Position numbers and translations under genes: made by a program. From Chitinophaga sp. 180180018-3 (GTDB lineage: Bacteria; Bacteroidota; Bacteroidia; Chitinophagales; Chitinophagaceae): a stretch of DNA of 64,000 nucleotides. Each line of letters opens with the position of its first letter. The stretch's first letter is position 1. The notes below the pieces were generated by a model. It did not search any database and was not told the DNA's origin. It was given only the letters and a program-made list of their open reading frames with translations. Location: contig NZ_CP140772.1 in the NCBI RefSeq assembly GCF_037893185.1, forward strand, positions 2,294,001 to 2,358,000, in the 5' to 3' direction. Shown here piece by piece: positions 18,505-26,718 of this stretch.

Positions 18505-19074
18505 TCAGTATCCGAAGTAGATACTGAGGAACAACAAACCCGCCAGGGGTGCGGTGGCCTGCTGAGAGGCGATATATGTTTTAATAAAGGCAGAGGATGC
18601 TTTGAGATATTCTTTTGCTGTATGCGGAGATATGCCGAGGATAGAAGCAGCTTCCTGCAACGATTTTCCTTCCAGCCGGCAAAGCCGGAAGATCATTTTT
18701 TTTCTGGGAGATAATTTTTCAATGGCATCGCTGATCAGGTGCAGCTGCATGTCTTTCAGAATAGCGAAGTTATCGTCGTCTGTAGATACAGGCTGTTCGG
18801 GGTGTAAGGCCAGCAGGCTTTTTTCTTTGGCGGCTGTTTTCAGGTATTGAATGGATTTATTATAGCTTACCACAAACAGCCAGCGGTCTACTTCGCTTGT
18901 CAGTGACAGTTTATGGCGGTTGTTCCATAATGCCAGAAATACCTCCTGCAGGATATCTTCTGCTGCTTCCTGTTGAGGAACCAGCTTGCAGATATTTTTG
19001 AACACGGCCTGGTGATATTGATGATAGATACTGTCGAATGCAGCAACTTCAGCTTTGTTGAGTAGCATAGTCAT
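18505..19074 (-). CDS. ECF RNA polymerase sigma factor
   Basis: A 189-residue sigma factor with region 2 (DILQEVFLALWNNRHKLS, then DRWLFVVSYNKSIQYLK) and a region 4 helix-turn-helix (LEGKSLQEAASILGISPHTAKEYL). It should direct transcription of the SusC/SusD genes downstream under control of the adjacent FecR. A good Bacteroidota promoter precedes it at 19100-19131. A short hydrophobic tail (about 20 residues, LAGLLFLSIYFGY) after region 4 is slightly unusual for a soluble sigma factor and could be a membrane or anti-sigma contact. Confidence 0.95.
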   Translation of the reverse strand: MTMLLNKAEVAAFDSIYHQYHQAVFKNICKLVPQQEAAEDILQEVFLALWNNRHKLSLTSEVDRWLFVVSYNKSIQYLKTAAKEKSLLALHPEQPVSTDDDNFAILKDMQLHLISDAIEKLSPRKKMIFRLCRLEGKSLQEAASILGISPHTAKEYLKASSAFIKTYIASQQATAPLAGLLFLSIYFGY

Positions 19075-19099
19075 TTCTGGTGCACATATTTCTGACCAC

Positions 19100-19131
19100 C
19101 AAAAATACTGTCAGGCAAACAAACAAAAATA
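19100..19131 (-). promoter_or_regulatory. Bacteroidota-type promoter of the ECF sigma gene
   Basis: On the minus strand a -33 TTTG (plus 19124-19127) is followed after 16 bases by a -7 TATTTTTG (plus 19100-19107), an exact match to TTTG/TAnnTTTG. The -33 element is itself the end of a second TATTTTTG copy (19124-19131). The predicted start lies about 20 bases before the ATG at 19074. Confidence 0.6.
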
Positions 19132-19171
19132 CTGGCCAGGTTATATTATGATTATCATTGCGTGTTAATAT

Positions 19172-19210
19172 AAAAAAAGGGGGCTTTAGCCGGTATGCCC
19201 CCCCTTTTTT
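19172..19210. terminator. Bidirectional intrinsic terminator
   Basis: An A-run and GGGGGC pair with GCCCCC and a T-run (A7-G5-C ... G-C7-T6) around a 12-base loop. It overlaps the stop codon of the small membrane protein gene and separates that unit from the sigma factor promoter. Confidence 0.7.
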
Positions 19211-19460
19211 ATTTGCTGGTTCCGGCCGGAGGTGCGGGCATCACTGCTTCCCGTTCATGGCACCAGGGGCCTCTGAAGTGCTGTATAGCCAGCCTGGTGA
19301 GCAGGATATTGGTGCCAATAAATAACAGGATCACCAATATGGCTGCGATCCTGCTCAGCGTAGCCAGGGCTGGTTTTTTAGAAAAACCACCGAATATGTA
19401 TCCGATAATGAATACCATGCTCGCAACGAACAACAATCGGATCAAAACAAGAAATATCAT
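19209..19460 (-). CDS. Small two-helix membrane protein of unknown function
   Basis: An 83-residue protein with two predicted membrane helices (about 1-23 and 33-55) and a short proline-rich tail (MPAPPAGTSK). I do not recognise a family. It starts 18 bases after the TPR-like gene on the same strand and ends in a terminator, so it is likely the last gene of the unit 22119-19209. Confidence 0.6.
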   Translation of the reverse strand: MIFLVLIRLLFVASMVFIIGYIFGGFSKKPALATLSRIAAILVILLFIGTNILLTRLAIQHFRGPWCHEREAVMPAPPAGTSK

Positions 19461-19478
19461 AATTCTATAATTTAAAAG

Positions 19479-20117
19479 TTATTTGATTTTGTTCAGCAAT
19501 GCCTGATCGTCGTTTTTTCCCCAATGAGGAAGATCATCTGTGCCGGCAGTACCGATATTTTTCAGGCTTTCTGTAGCCAGCTGCCTGGCCTGATCTTTAT
19601 CACCGCCCCACATTTTAGGAGTGGCGTACTTCACCCACGCAGCAACATACAGTGCTCTTGGGTTTTGCGGATCCAGCGCTCTGGCCTGTTTCAGGTACTG
19701 GTCGGATGCCGTGCCATATTTCCGTCCGTATGTCATTGGGTTAATGAACACTTTGGTGCGATACACCATGCTTAACACGGTATAAGCTTCAGCCAGTTCT
19801 TTGTGTTGCCGTGCAGTATCCAGCAGGGAGATAGCTTTTTTGATTTGTTCTTCTCCCTGGTTGCTGTAGGGCTCTATTTTTTCTCCGTCGTCCTGAAGCA
19901 GGAACCCGATCTTAGCATTACATAGCGCTGCATAGTATGGGGCCAGCCAGGATGGGCTGCTGCTGGTAGCGGAGAATGTTTTTTCCAGTTGTTCGTAATC
20001 TTTCACTGTTTGTGCCTGATCCAGTTTAGCAATGAGTGCATGTAAATTGTTGTTTTGAGCAAAGCCTGTGTAGCAGCATATGATCAGGAGGAACAGGATG
20101 ATGGATTGTTTTTTCAT
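19479..20117 (-). CDS. Secreted TPR-like protein of unknown function
   Basis: A signal peptide (MKKQSIILFLLIICCYTGFAQ) is followed by about 190 helical residues with TPR-like spacing (AEAYTVLSMVYRTKV, YLKQARALDPQNPRALYVAAWVKY split across repeats). It is probably periplasmic. ATG at 20117 is chosen because it begins the signal peptide; a longer in-frame start at 20153 would overlap the TonB receptor gene. It follows the receptor gene closely and so may assist it, but no specific role can be assigned. Confidence 0.75.
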   Translation of the reverse strand: MKKQSIILFLLIICCYTGFAQNNNLHALIAKLDQAQTVKDYEQLEKTFSATSSSPSWLAPYYAALCNAKIGFLLQDDGEKIEPYSNQGEEQIKKAISLLDTARQHKELAEAYTVLSMVYRTKVFINPMTYGRKYGTASDQYLKQARALDPQNPRALYVAAWVKYATPKMWGGDKDQARQLATESLKNIGTAGTDDLPHWGKNDDQALLNKIK

Positions 20118-20136
20118 GTTTGTTTTTTTAAGATGA

Positions 20137-22119
20137 TTATAAATTGTTGTCAAGAAAATCGCTTGTACGGTCTATGCCCAGACTCATGAATACGCCGATA
20201 AAAAATACCCTTGCAGCGGGAAGCGTTACTGGTTGTTTAATAAGCCCGTTGTAACTGTAATTGTATCCGAATACCTGCCTGTTGCCTGTCAGGTTGTTGA
20301 TGCCGGCGGCGATGCCTGAAAAATCCTTCCATTTGCGGTTCTTAAAGAAGGAGCAGACGTAGGCAACGTGGAGGTTGCCAACGCTGTAAGGGCGTGTTGT
20401 GCCTTCATCAGTGATGAGGCCATTGTTGTTGATATTATAGTAGGGCCGCCCGGCAGCTACTGCCCAGGAAACATTCACGTAAGTGTTGATGTCCGGAAAG
20501 TATTTTTTGATGGCAATGGTAGCGGTATGTGGCGCTGCGAAGTAAGGCCTCAGCCTGTACGGATAGTTCAGGAAATCGCGTTTTGTATCGAGGTAGGTGT
20601 AAGTGACCCAGTAGTCGAGGTTTTTGAAGGTTTTCTTATCCCGCCAGAATAATTCGGCTCCCTGCGAATAGCCGTCACCGTTATTGTTAAGCTGAGGTGT
20701 TGTTTTTATCAGATCGCGGTATTGTTTGTAGTATAATTCAGCCCGTAAGAAACGGTTATTGGCTTTTCGTGTATAATTCAATACATAGTGGGTGGCGCTC
20801 GAGAAGCCGGGATTGTTGGGCTGGTACAGAAAGTCGCTGGCTGGCTCCTGGTAGAAGATACCATAGGCGAGGTTGAACTGGCTGCCATCGGGCATACGAT
20901 AGCCGAGCCCGGCCCGGGGTGCGACCACCATTTTGCGCAGCAGGGACGAATACTCTGCCCGTACGCCGGCTTTAGCTGCCAGATTGGGAGCCAGATAGAT
21001 ATCCCCTTCTGCAAAAGCTGCGGTGAGGTGATCGGTCAGGTGAAGGAGACTGTCGTTGGACGTACCTTTGTCGTTGGTATAAAAATGTTCGGCGCCAAAC
21101 CGCAATGCCTGGCCTCTTCCCATGAAGTGAGTGAATACAACTCTTGCCTGTGCAAAATCTGTTCGAATGTTACGCAGATTGTTTTTCCACGGCCAGGGCG
21201 ATTCCACCGGTTTGTTCTTTTCATCGATCAGCGTAGTATGGGTTTGCTCCCGGTTGTAGCTGTAAGCAATCCCTGCGTCCAGCTTCCATTGATCGGAGAG
21301 CAGGCTGCGGTAACTGAGGTTGTGATAGCTGTTCCAGCCGTTCACTTTATAGCCTGCACGAAGTACGCTGCTGTCGATGTCCGGATTGTACATGCTTACG
21401 TTGCTATAGCTCCAGTTGCTGTAGTATTTCAGCATCCCGGTTTTACCGGTTTTGATGCGGAAGTTTATGTTGCCATCGAGGTACGAAGGACCGGTGAAAT
21501 AATCGGGCTTTTGCGGGATGATCTTATTGTAGAGCGACTGATTGCTGTAATTGATATTAAACCCGAAGCTGCTTTTGTTATTCTTTGCCAGCTGCTGCAT
21601 ACCGGCACCAAGATTGCCGGTGAAGGCGCTGAAGCTGGCGGAAGTTTTCTCGGGCAGGTCGGTGCTTTCCATGATCAGTGCGCTGCTCATGGCATTACCA
21701 TATAATGCAGAATAGCCGCCGGAGCTGAAGAGTATACCTTTGAAAAGAAACGGATTGATACGTGCATATTGCGTAACGCCGGGCACGGCAGGGTAGTTAG
21801 GCGTTTTCAGCAGGGTGCCGTCGATGAACTGGAGTGTTTCGTCGCCGGTGCCGCCGCGTACAAACAACCCGGCCTGTTCGCCTATCTGCTGTGCACCCGG
21901 AAGAGAGCGCAATGCCTGTGTAATATCAGCATTGCTGCCTGCAACAGTAACGGCATCGATAGGCGTGAGTGAAGCTCCTTTAGCTTTATCGCTGGCTTCA
22001 AATGCCCCGGCGCTTACTACTACTTCATGCAGCGCCCTTGTTTTCTTCGTTGTGTCCGAAGGTGTTTGCGCCGCTGCAGCAAAGCTTAAACATGTTATGG
22101 ATAGCAGTATTGTTTTCAT
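20137..22119 (-). CDS. TonB-dependent outer-membrane receptor
   Basis: A 660-residue receptor with signal peptide (1-17), plug domain (LHEVVVSAGAFEAS through VRGGTGDETLQFIDGTLL) and 22-strand-type barrel. It is not SusC-like: no carboxypeptidase-D or STN domain, no SusD partner, and a much shorter length. Plug motif LFVRGG and SALYGNAMSSALIMES are as in siderophore/vitamin-type receptors, but the ligand cannot be told. It forms a likely unit with the TPR-like and small membrane proteins downstream. A LytTR response regulator and its kinase lie upstream on the same strand and may regulate it. Confidence 0.92.
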   Translation of the reverse strand: MKTILLSITCLSFAAAAQTPSDTTKKTRALHEVVVSAGAFEASDKAKGASLTPIDAVTVAGSNADITQALRSLPGAQQIGEQAGLFVRGGTGDETLQFIDGTLLKTPNYPAVPGVTQYARINPFLFKGILFSSGGYSALYGNAMSSALIMESTDLPEKTSASFSAFTGNLGAGMQQLAKNNKSSFGFNINYSNQSLYNKIIPQKPDYFTGPSYLDGNINFRIKTGKTGMLKYYSNWSYSNVSMYNPDIDSSVLRAGYKVNGWNSYHNLSYRSLLSDQWKLDAGIAYSYNREQTHTTLIDEKNKPVESPWPWKNNLRNIRTDFAQARVVFTHFMGRGQALRFGAEHFYTNDKGTSNDSLLHLTDHLTAAFAEGDIYLAPNLAAKAGVRAEYSSLLRKMVVAPRAGLGYRMPDGSQFNLAYGIFYQEPASDFLYQPNNPGFSSATHYVLNYTRKANNRFLRAELYYKQYRDLIKTTPQLNNNGDGYSQGAELFWRDKKTFKNLDYWVTYTYLDTKRDFLNYPYRLRPYFAAPHTATIAIKKYFPDINTYVNVSWAVAAGRPYYNINNNGLITDEGTTRPYSVGNLHVAYVCSFFKNRKWKDFSGIAAGINNLTGNRQVFGYNYSYNGLIKQPVTLPAARVFFIGVFMSLGIDRTSDFLDNNL

Positions 22120-22221
22120 CGCCTGAAGTATGATCTGCAGGCAAAGCTATAGGGAAGTACAAGGGTAAATCTGGAGAAACGACATCACGGGAAAGTGTGG
22201 CGACAACACCGGTAAGATGCA

Positions 22222-22917
22222 CTAATGCAGCAGCTTGTTTACATTCTCTTTGTAGAATTCGCTGACAGGAATTTCTTCCGCGCCAATGCAAACAAGATCC
22301 CGTTTGATAGCAGTTATTTTGCGGGTGGCCACGAGGTAAGATTTATGGGTGCGAATGAATGCACCTGATGGTAATTTTTCTTCCATCGCTTTCATGGTCA
22401 TACGGGTGAGCACTGATTTGGTAGTACCGGAGAGATGGATTTTCAGATAGTCTTTCAGTGATTCAATATAAGTGATATCATCTGTGATGATCTTTACCTG
22501 TGTATATTCCACGTTCACAAAAAAAGAGTGTGGCCCGGCGCCGGCTGTGGGCGTCTGTTTGAGCCGGTACAGTTCTTGTGCGCGGGTGCAGGCTTTCAGG
22601 AAACGCTCAAAAGAGAAGGGTTTCAGCAGGTAGTCGACCACCTGCAGGTTGTATCCTTCCAGTGCGTATGATTCGTATGCCGTAACGAGGATCGCCATAG
22701 GTGGCTGTGGCAGCGATTGTAACAATTGCAGTCCGCTTAGTTTAGGCATTTGAATGTCGAGAAACATCAAATCTACCTGTTCGTGCTGTATCACATCCAA
22801 TGCCTCCAATGCATTCCTGCAGGTTTTGACCAATTGCAGGAAAGGCACCTGGCGTATGTTGTCTTCCAGTAACTCCCGTACCAATTGTTCATCATCAACT
22901 GCAATACAACGTATCAT
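22222..22917 (-). CDS. LytTR-family response regulator
   Basis: A receiver domain (1-120) with phospho-acceptor D54 in MFLDIQMPKLSG, acidic pair D8-D9 and the conserved K in YLLKPFSFE, is followed by a LytTR DNA-binding domain (about 135-231; SFFVNVEYTQVKIITDDITYIES, FIRTHKSYLVA). It overlaps the sensor kinase gene by 4 bases (ATGA), so the two are translationally coupled. The target genes are not evident; the TonB receptor immediately downstream is the best candidate. Confidence 0.95.
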   Translation of the reverse strand: MIRCIAVDDEQLVRELLEDNIRQVPFLQLVKTCRNALEALDVIQHEQVDLMFLDIQMPKLSGLQLLQSLPQPPMAILVTAYESYALEGYNLQVVDYLLKPFSFERFLKACTRAQELYRLKQTPTAGAGPHSFFVNVEYTQVKIITDDITYIESLKDYLKIHLSGTTKSVLTRMTMKAMEEKLPSGAFIRTHKSYLVATRKITAIKRDLVCIGAEEIPVSEFYKENVNKLLH

Positions 22918-23924
22918 GAGAGGGTAAGTATTAAAGTGACATGAAATACCGGTTCCTGCTTTACGATGGTTAATTTGTGCCGGCCGGGATAGAGTAATTG
23001 TAATCTTGATCTTACATTCGCCAATCCGATACCTGAGCTCTCATCCTTGCTGGCGGCGGGATCGGTATCAAAATGATTCTGTACTTCGAATAGCAGTGAT
23101 TCGCTGTTAACAACAAGCCTGACTACGATATTGCCGGTGCCGTGTTTAAAGGCATTCTCCACAAAGGGTATCAGCAGCATCGGTTCTATGGCAGCATTGG
23201 CGTCGGCTTTTGTGGTGTCGATCTGGCTGTTGATATTGATCTCATTGCCAAAGCGCAGGCGCTGTAATGCTATATAGCTGTTGAGATACATGATCTCTTT
23301 CGACAGCAATACTTTCTTTCCAGTAGTATCATACAGCATGTAACGCATCAGGTCGGAAAGCATGATAAGTGCGGGTTCCAGCTGATCGGATTTTTTTCGT
23401 GCCAGCGAAACAAGATTGGTGAGCACATTGAACAGGAAGTGAGGGCTTACCTGGGAACGGAGAAATTTCAGTTCGCTGTTGAGTTGTTCTGCCCTTTTTT
23501 CCGACTGGATTTTTTCGTTCCTGATCTTTTCTGTAATGCGACAGTAAACGAGACTGATAAGATATATACCAACGGAAGGCGCAAAAACAAACCTATAAAC
23601 GGTATAGTCTTTTGCCATTTCCGGGAACCAATGCGTCATGATGTTATACTTCAGCGGAAAAGAAATACCGATGAGTAACAACACAGCCGGGAAATATAGC
23701 CACCACCATTGTTTGTTCCACAGCCTGGGATAAATATATAAAGCGTGAATATAGAAGATCCCCATGTGTATCACGCCGGATATGGTGAAGAAAGGCCCGG
23801 GAATGGCTCCCATCCTGTAATTGCTGGCGGCATCTGAAACAAGATAGGGGAGCAGTAAAATAATACTCCATATGAGGATATGAAGTGTGATAACTACCTT
23901 TTTTACCTGAATACCTCTTTTCAT
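22914..23924 (-). CDS. LytS/YehU-type sensor histidine kinase
   Basis: Four predicted membrane helices in the first 140 residues are followed by a coiled linker and a His_kinase domain (SQVSPHFLFNVLTNLVSLA, conserved phosphorylatable H) and a HATPase_c domain (PFVENAFKHG, SGIGLANVRSRL). There is no large extracytoplasmic sensor domain, so the signal is probably sensed in or at the membrane. The start at 23924 (MKRGIQVKK) is preferred; an in-frame ATG at 23960 would add 12 residues. It is the partner of the LytTR regulator. Confidence 0.93.
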   Translation of the reverse strand: MKRGIQVKKVVITLHILIWSIILLLPYLVSDAASNYRMGAIPGPFFTISGVIHMGIFYIHALYIYPRLWNKQWWWLYFPAVLLLIGISFPLKYNIMTHWFPEMAKDYTVYRFVFAPSVGIYLISLVYCRITEKIRNEKIQSEKRAEQLNSELKFLRSQVSPHFLFNVLTNLVSLARKKSDQLEPALIMLSDLMRYMLYDTTGKKVLLSKEIMYLNSYIALQRLRFGNEININSQIDTTKADANAAIEPMLLIPFVENAFKHGTGNIVVRLVVNSESLLFEVQNHFDTDPAASKDESSGIGLANVRSRLQLLYPGRHKLTIVKQEPVFHVTLILTLS

Positions 23925-24088
23925 TTTTATGTATAGAATAAAGCTACTGAATTTTTTCACGGGAATAGTAGTTGAGCGGGAGATGTAGACAACAACGGCA
24001 TTTGTAGCGATAAAGCCGGCAGAAGTGCCGATGGGAAGTAATCATTACATTCAGAGAAAATAACATTAACACAGGTACAGGAAGTTGC

Positions 24089-24096
24089 TAATTTTG
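24089..24096 (+). promoter_or_regulatory. Possible -7 box upstream of the fucosidase gene
   Basis: TAATTTTG matches TAnnTTTG, 19 bases before the ATG. No -33 TTTG is present at the expected distance, so support is partial. Confidence 0.35.
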
Positions 24097-24115
24097 AACA
24101 CGTAAAAAACCACTT

Positions 24116-25573
24116 ATGATAAAACGAAGTCTGGGTACCTTATTGCTGTTATTAAGCACATATATCGTATTTGCACAAAAGTACGAGCCCAACTGGGCCT
24201 CTCTGAATAAGCGGGGGATTCCGGCCTGGTTCAATAACGCCAAATTCGGCATCTTTATACATTGGGGCGTTTATGCGGTGCCGTCTTACGCCGTAGTGGG
24301 CCCGGGAGGCTATTCCGAATGGTACTGGTACCGGTTGAGAAATCAGGACGATGCCACACATAAGCAGGTAGTTGCCTTCCAGGAGAAAAACTACGGTAAG
24401 GGCTCTACGTACGAAAGCCTGGAAAGCCAGTTTAACGCATCGCTGTTCAATCCTCAGCAATGGGCGGATGTATTCCGCCGCAGTGGTGCAAAGTATGTGG
24501 TACTTACCTCTAAGCATCATGAAGGCTACTGCCTTTGGGACAATAAGCAGGCGAATGAATCCTGGGGCCATTCCTGGAATGCGGTTACGGGAACGCCTAA
24601 ACGTGATCTGCTGGGCGATCTGACGGATGCAGTGCGTAAGGAAGGCCTGCGCATGGGATATTACTATTCGTTGTACGAATGGTTTAACCCCGTTTGGCAG
24701 AAAGACAAGCAGCAGTACGTTAAAGAAGTGATGACACCACAGTTTAAGGATCTGGTGACCCGCTATAAACCATCCGTGATCTTCTCTGACGGGGAGTGGG
24801 ATATGTCGGATACCGCCTGGCATAGTCCTTCGTTGCTGGCATGGTTGTTTAATGAGTCGCCCGTAAAGGATGAGGTAGTGGTAGATGACCGCTGGGGCAG
24901 TAATACCCGTGGTAAAAACAATGGCGCCACCTATCTTACTTCAGAGTATGGTTCAGGCATGCAGCCCGGTGTCATCTGGGAGGAAAGCCAGGGTATCGGT
25001 CAATCTTACGGCTACAACCGCATGGAAACGGCCGACGACTACAAGAAAAGCAGCGATCTTATCCTGATGCTGGTAGATATCGTATCCCGGGGCGGCAACC
25101 TGTTACTGGATATAGGCCCCACGGCAGATGGCCGGATTCCGGTGATCATGCAGCAAAAATTGCTCGACATTGGTAAATGGCTGGAAGTGAATGGAGAAGC
25201 CATTTATGATACCAAGCCCTGGAAAACCGATCGTCAGTGGAGCACCGGAAAACGACCAGAGGGCAAAGAGGCGAGCTTTATGTCGGGGTACAGTATTACC
25301 AACCTGGTGAAAAAATCTCCGGATCACGCCAATGTGGAGATGTTCTTTACGCAGAAACCTGGCGCTGTATACTGTTTTGTACCAGGTTACGAGCCTAAGG
25401 TTACCATCCGTGGGTATACCCCTTCCAGGAACACTACCATGAGCATTCTGGGCAGTAAAACGGCTAATAAGCCCATTAAATGGCAGCAGCAGGGTAAGGA
25501 TTGTGTAGTAGATCTGAGTGGACTGAAGCCGGGGGAAGTGGGAGAGTTGTTTGTGGTGAAAATTACGAATTAG
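24116..25573 (+). CDS. GH29 alpha-L-fucosidase
   Basis: A signal peptide (1-20, ending IVFAQ) is followed by a GH29 catalytic barrel. Landmarks are WFNNAKFGIFIHWGVYAVPS, the KHHEGYCLW segment, and the nucleophile D225 in IFSDGEWDM. A small beta-sandwich fills the C-terminal 120 residues. The length of 485 residues is normal for bacterial GH29. The enzyme releases terminal L-fucose from glycans in the periplasm or on the surface. It opens a cluster with an isomerase-like protein, a TIM-barrel/SUMF1 protein and a double SGNH hydrolase, and a FucP-type permease is encoded 36 kb away. The stop codon lies inside a heptad repeat. Confidence 0.95.
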   Translation: MIKRSLGTLLLLLSTYIVFAQKYEPNWASLNKRGIPAWFNNAKFGIFIHWGVYAVPSYAVVGPGGYSEWYWYRLRNQDDATHKQVVAFQEKNYGKGSTYESLESQFNASLFNPQQWADVFRRSGAKYVVLTSKHHEGYCLWDNKQANESWGHSWNAVTGTPKRDLLGDLTDAVRKEGLRMGYYYSLYEWFNPVWQKDKQQYVKEVMTPQFKDLVTRYKPSVIFSDGEWDMSDTAWHSPSLLAWLFNESPVKDEVVVDDRWGSNTRGKNNGATYLTSEYGSGMQPGVIWEESQGIGQSYGYNRMETADDYKKSSDLILMLVDIVSRGGNLLLDIGPTADGRIPVIMQQKLLDIGKWLEVNGEAIYDTKPWKTDRQWSTGKRPEGKEASFMSGYSITNLVKKSPDHANVEMFFTQKPGAVYCFVPGYEPKVTIRGYTPSRNTTMSILGSKTANKPIKWQQQGKDCVVDLSGLKPGEVGELFVVKITN

Positions 25574-25588
25574 GAACTACGAAACAGA
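25561..25588 (+). repeat. Heptad repeats over the fucosidase stop codon
   Basis: Four period-7 units AATTACG, AATTAGG, AACTACG, AAACAGA. The TAG stop of the fucosidase gene is inside the second unit. The same word family occurs at 12.65 and 39.77 kb. Confidence 0.7.
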
Positions 25589-25654
25589 AAATAGCCCGAA
25601 GGCCTTAGCGGATAATATTTCCACTAAGGCCTTCGGGCTATTTTCTATTTCGTA
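25578..25654. repeat. Near-perfect 31-bp inverted repeat (long hairpin)
   Basis: Core arms 25586-25608 and 25624-25646 are a perfect 23-bp inverted repeat (CTTAG / CTAAG at the loop side). After one mismatch the pairing continues for 7 more bases (TACGAAA / TTTCGTA). The loop is 15 bases. A TTCTTTTT tract follows, so it can act as a plus-strand terminator. It separates the fucosidase from the isomerase-like gene. Confidence 0.85.
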
Positions 25655-25785
25655 ATTCTTTTTAATAAAAAATAATTTTAAAAAGTATATTTTTAGATGA
25701 CGGAGCCCTCTGCCGGTTCCCGGGATTTCACGTTATTGCTTGTCTGTACAGGCGGTATCCGTCAATATTTAAAAATATTTTTATT

Positions 25786-26703
25786 ATGAGTATTTCAAGA
25801 AGAAATTTCCTGATGAAAGGTTCGCTCGCGCTGGCGGGCACCGCCCTGTTGTCGAAAAACCTGCTGGCAGGTACAGCTCCCCGTCCATTGCTGGGAGTAC
25901 AACTGTATTCCATACGTGAAGATATGAAGAAGGATCCTTCCGGCACGCTGAAACAGCTGGCTGCAATGGGATATAAGAATGTAGAGCATGCAGGGTACGG
26001 CCAGCGTAAATTTTACGGTTATTCCGCTAAGGAGTTCCGGAAGCTGCTGGACGGTCTCGGCCTGAAAATGCCAAGTGGCCATACCGTAATGGGAAAGCAG
26101 CATTGGGATGCAGCAAAGAAAGATTTTACTGATGAGTGGAAACATACGGTAGAAGATGCGGCGATTGTGGGGCAGCATTACGTAATCAGCCCCTGGCTGG
26201 ATGAAAGTCTGCGTAAAGACTATAATACCTTCCTGGGTTATATGGAAGTATTTAATAAGAGTGGGGAACTCTGCAAACGTTCCGGTATGAAATTCGGTTA
26301 CCACAACCATGATTTCGAGTTCAGCCAGCAGTTGAATAACAAGAAGCTGTTCGACCTGATCCTGCAGCATACCGATCAAAGCCTGGTAGCCCAGCAGCTC
26401 GATATCGGTAATATGTACCATGCCGGTGGCCGCGCGCTGGATATACTCAAACAATACCCCGGCCGTTTTGAACTGATGCATGTGAAGGATGAGATCAAAG
26501 CTGCCAAAGGCGGAGAAATGGGCAGCGAATATGAAAGTACCGTACTCGGGAAAGGAATTATACCGGTGAAAGAAATCATCGATCTTGGTAAGAAAATGGG
26601 AGGTACCCGTCATTTTATTGTGGAACAGGAATCCTACCAGGGACAGGCTCCACTGGCCGCTGTGAAGGAAGATCTCGCGGTGATGCAGCAATGGGGGTAC
26701 TAA
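25786..26703 (+). CDS. Tat-exported sugar phosphate isomerase/epimerase-like protein
   Basis: A twin-arginine signal (SRRNFLMKGSLALAGTALL) precedes a xylose-isomerase-like TIM barrel (AP endonuclease 2 superfamily; LLGVQLYSIREDM, GYHNHDFEF, VAQQLDIGNMYHAGG, MHVKDE). H and E/D residues in these motifs are the usual metal ligands. At 305 residues the length is typical. Bacteroidota often encode such Tat-exported isomerase-like proteins in glycan clusters, where they probably act on released sugars or glycosides in the periplasm; the reaction here is unknown. It lies 15 bases before the next gene, so the two are co-transcribed. Confidence 0.88.
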   Translation: MSISRRNFLMKGSLALAGTALLSKNLLAGTAPRPLLGVQLYSIREDMKKDPSGTLKQLAAMGYKNVEHAGYGQRKFYGYSAKEFRKLLDGLGLKMPSGHTVMGKQHWDAAKKDFTDEWKHTVEDAAIVGQHYVISPWLDESLRKDYNTFLGYMEVFNKSGELCKRSGMKFGYHNHDFEFSQQLNNKKLFDLILQHTDQSLVAQQLDIGNMYHAGGRALDILKQYPGRFELMHVKDEIKAAKGGEMGSEYESTVLGKGIIPVKEIIDLGKKMGGTRHFIVEQESYQGQAPLAAVKEDLAVMQQWGY

Positions 26704-26718
26704 GAAAACCACGTTCAC

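Noticed and set aside
20788..21705. 305-codon open frame antisense to the TonB receptor gene
   Set aside because: The opposite strand encodes a convincing receptor with signal, plug and barrel; the antisense product has no family features.
25795..26718. 307-codon open frame antisense to the sugar isomerase-like gene
   Set aside because: It mirrors the real Tat-signal gene almost exactly, its protein has no recognisable domain, and the plus-strand protein has clear motifs.
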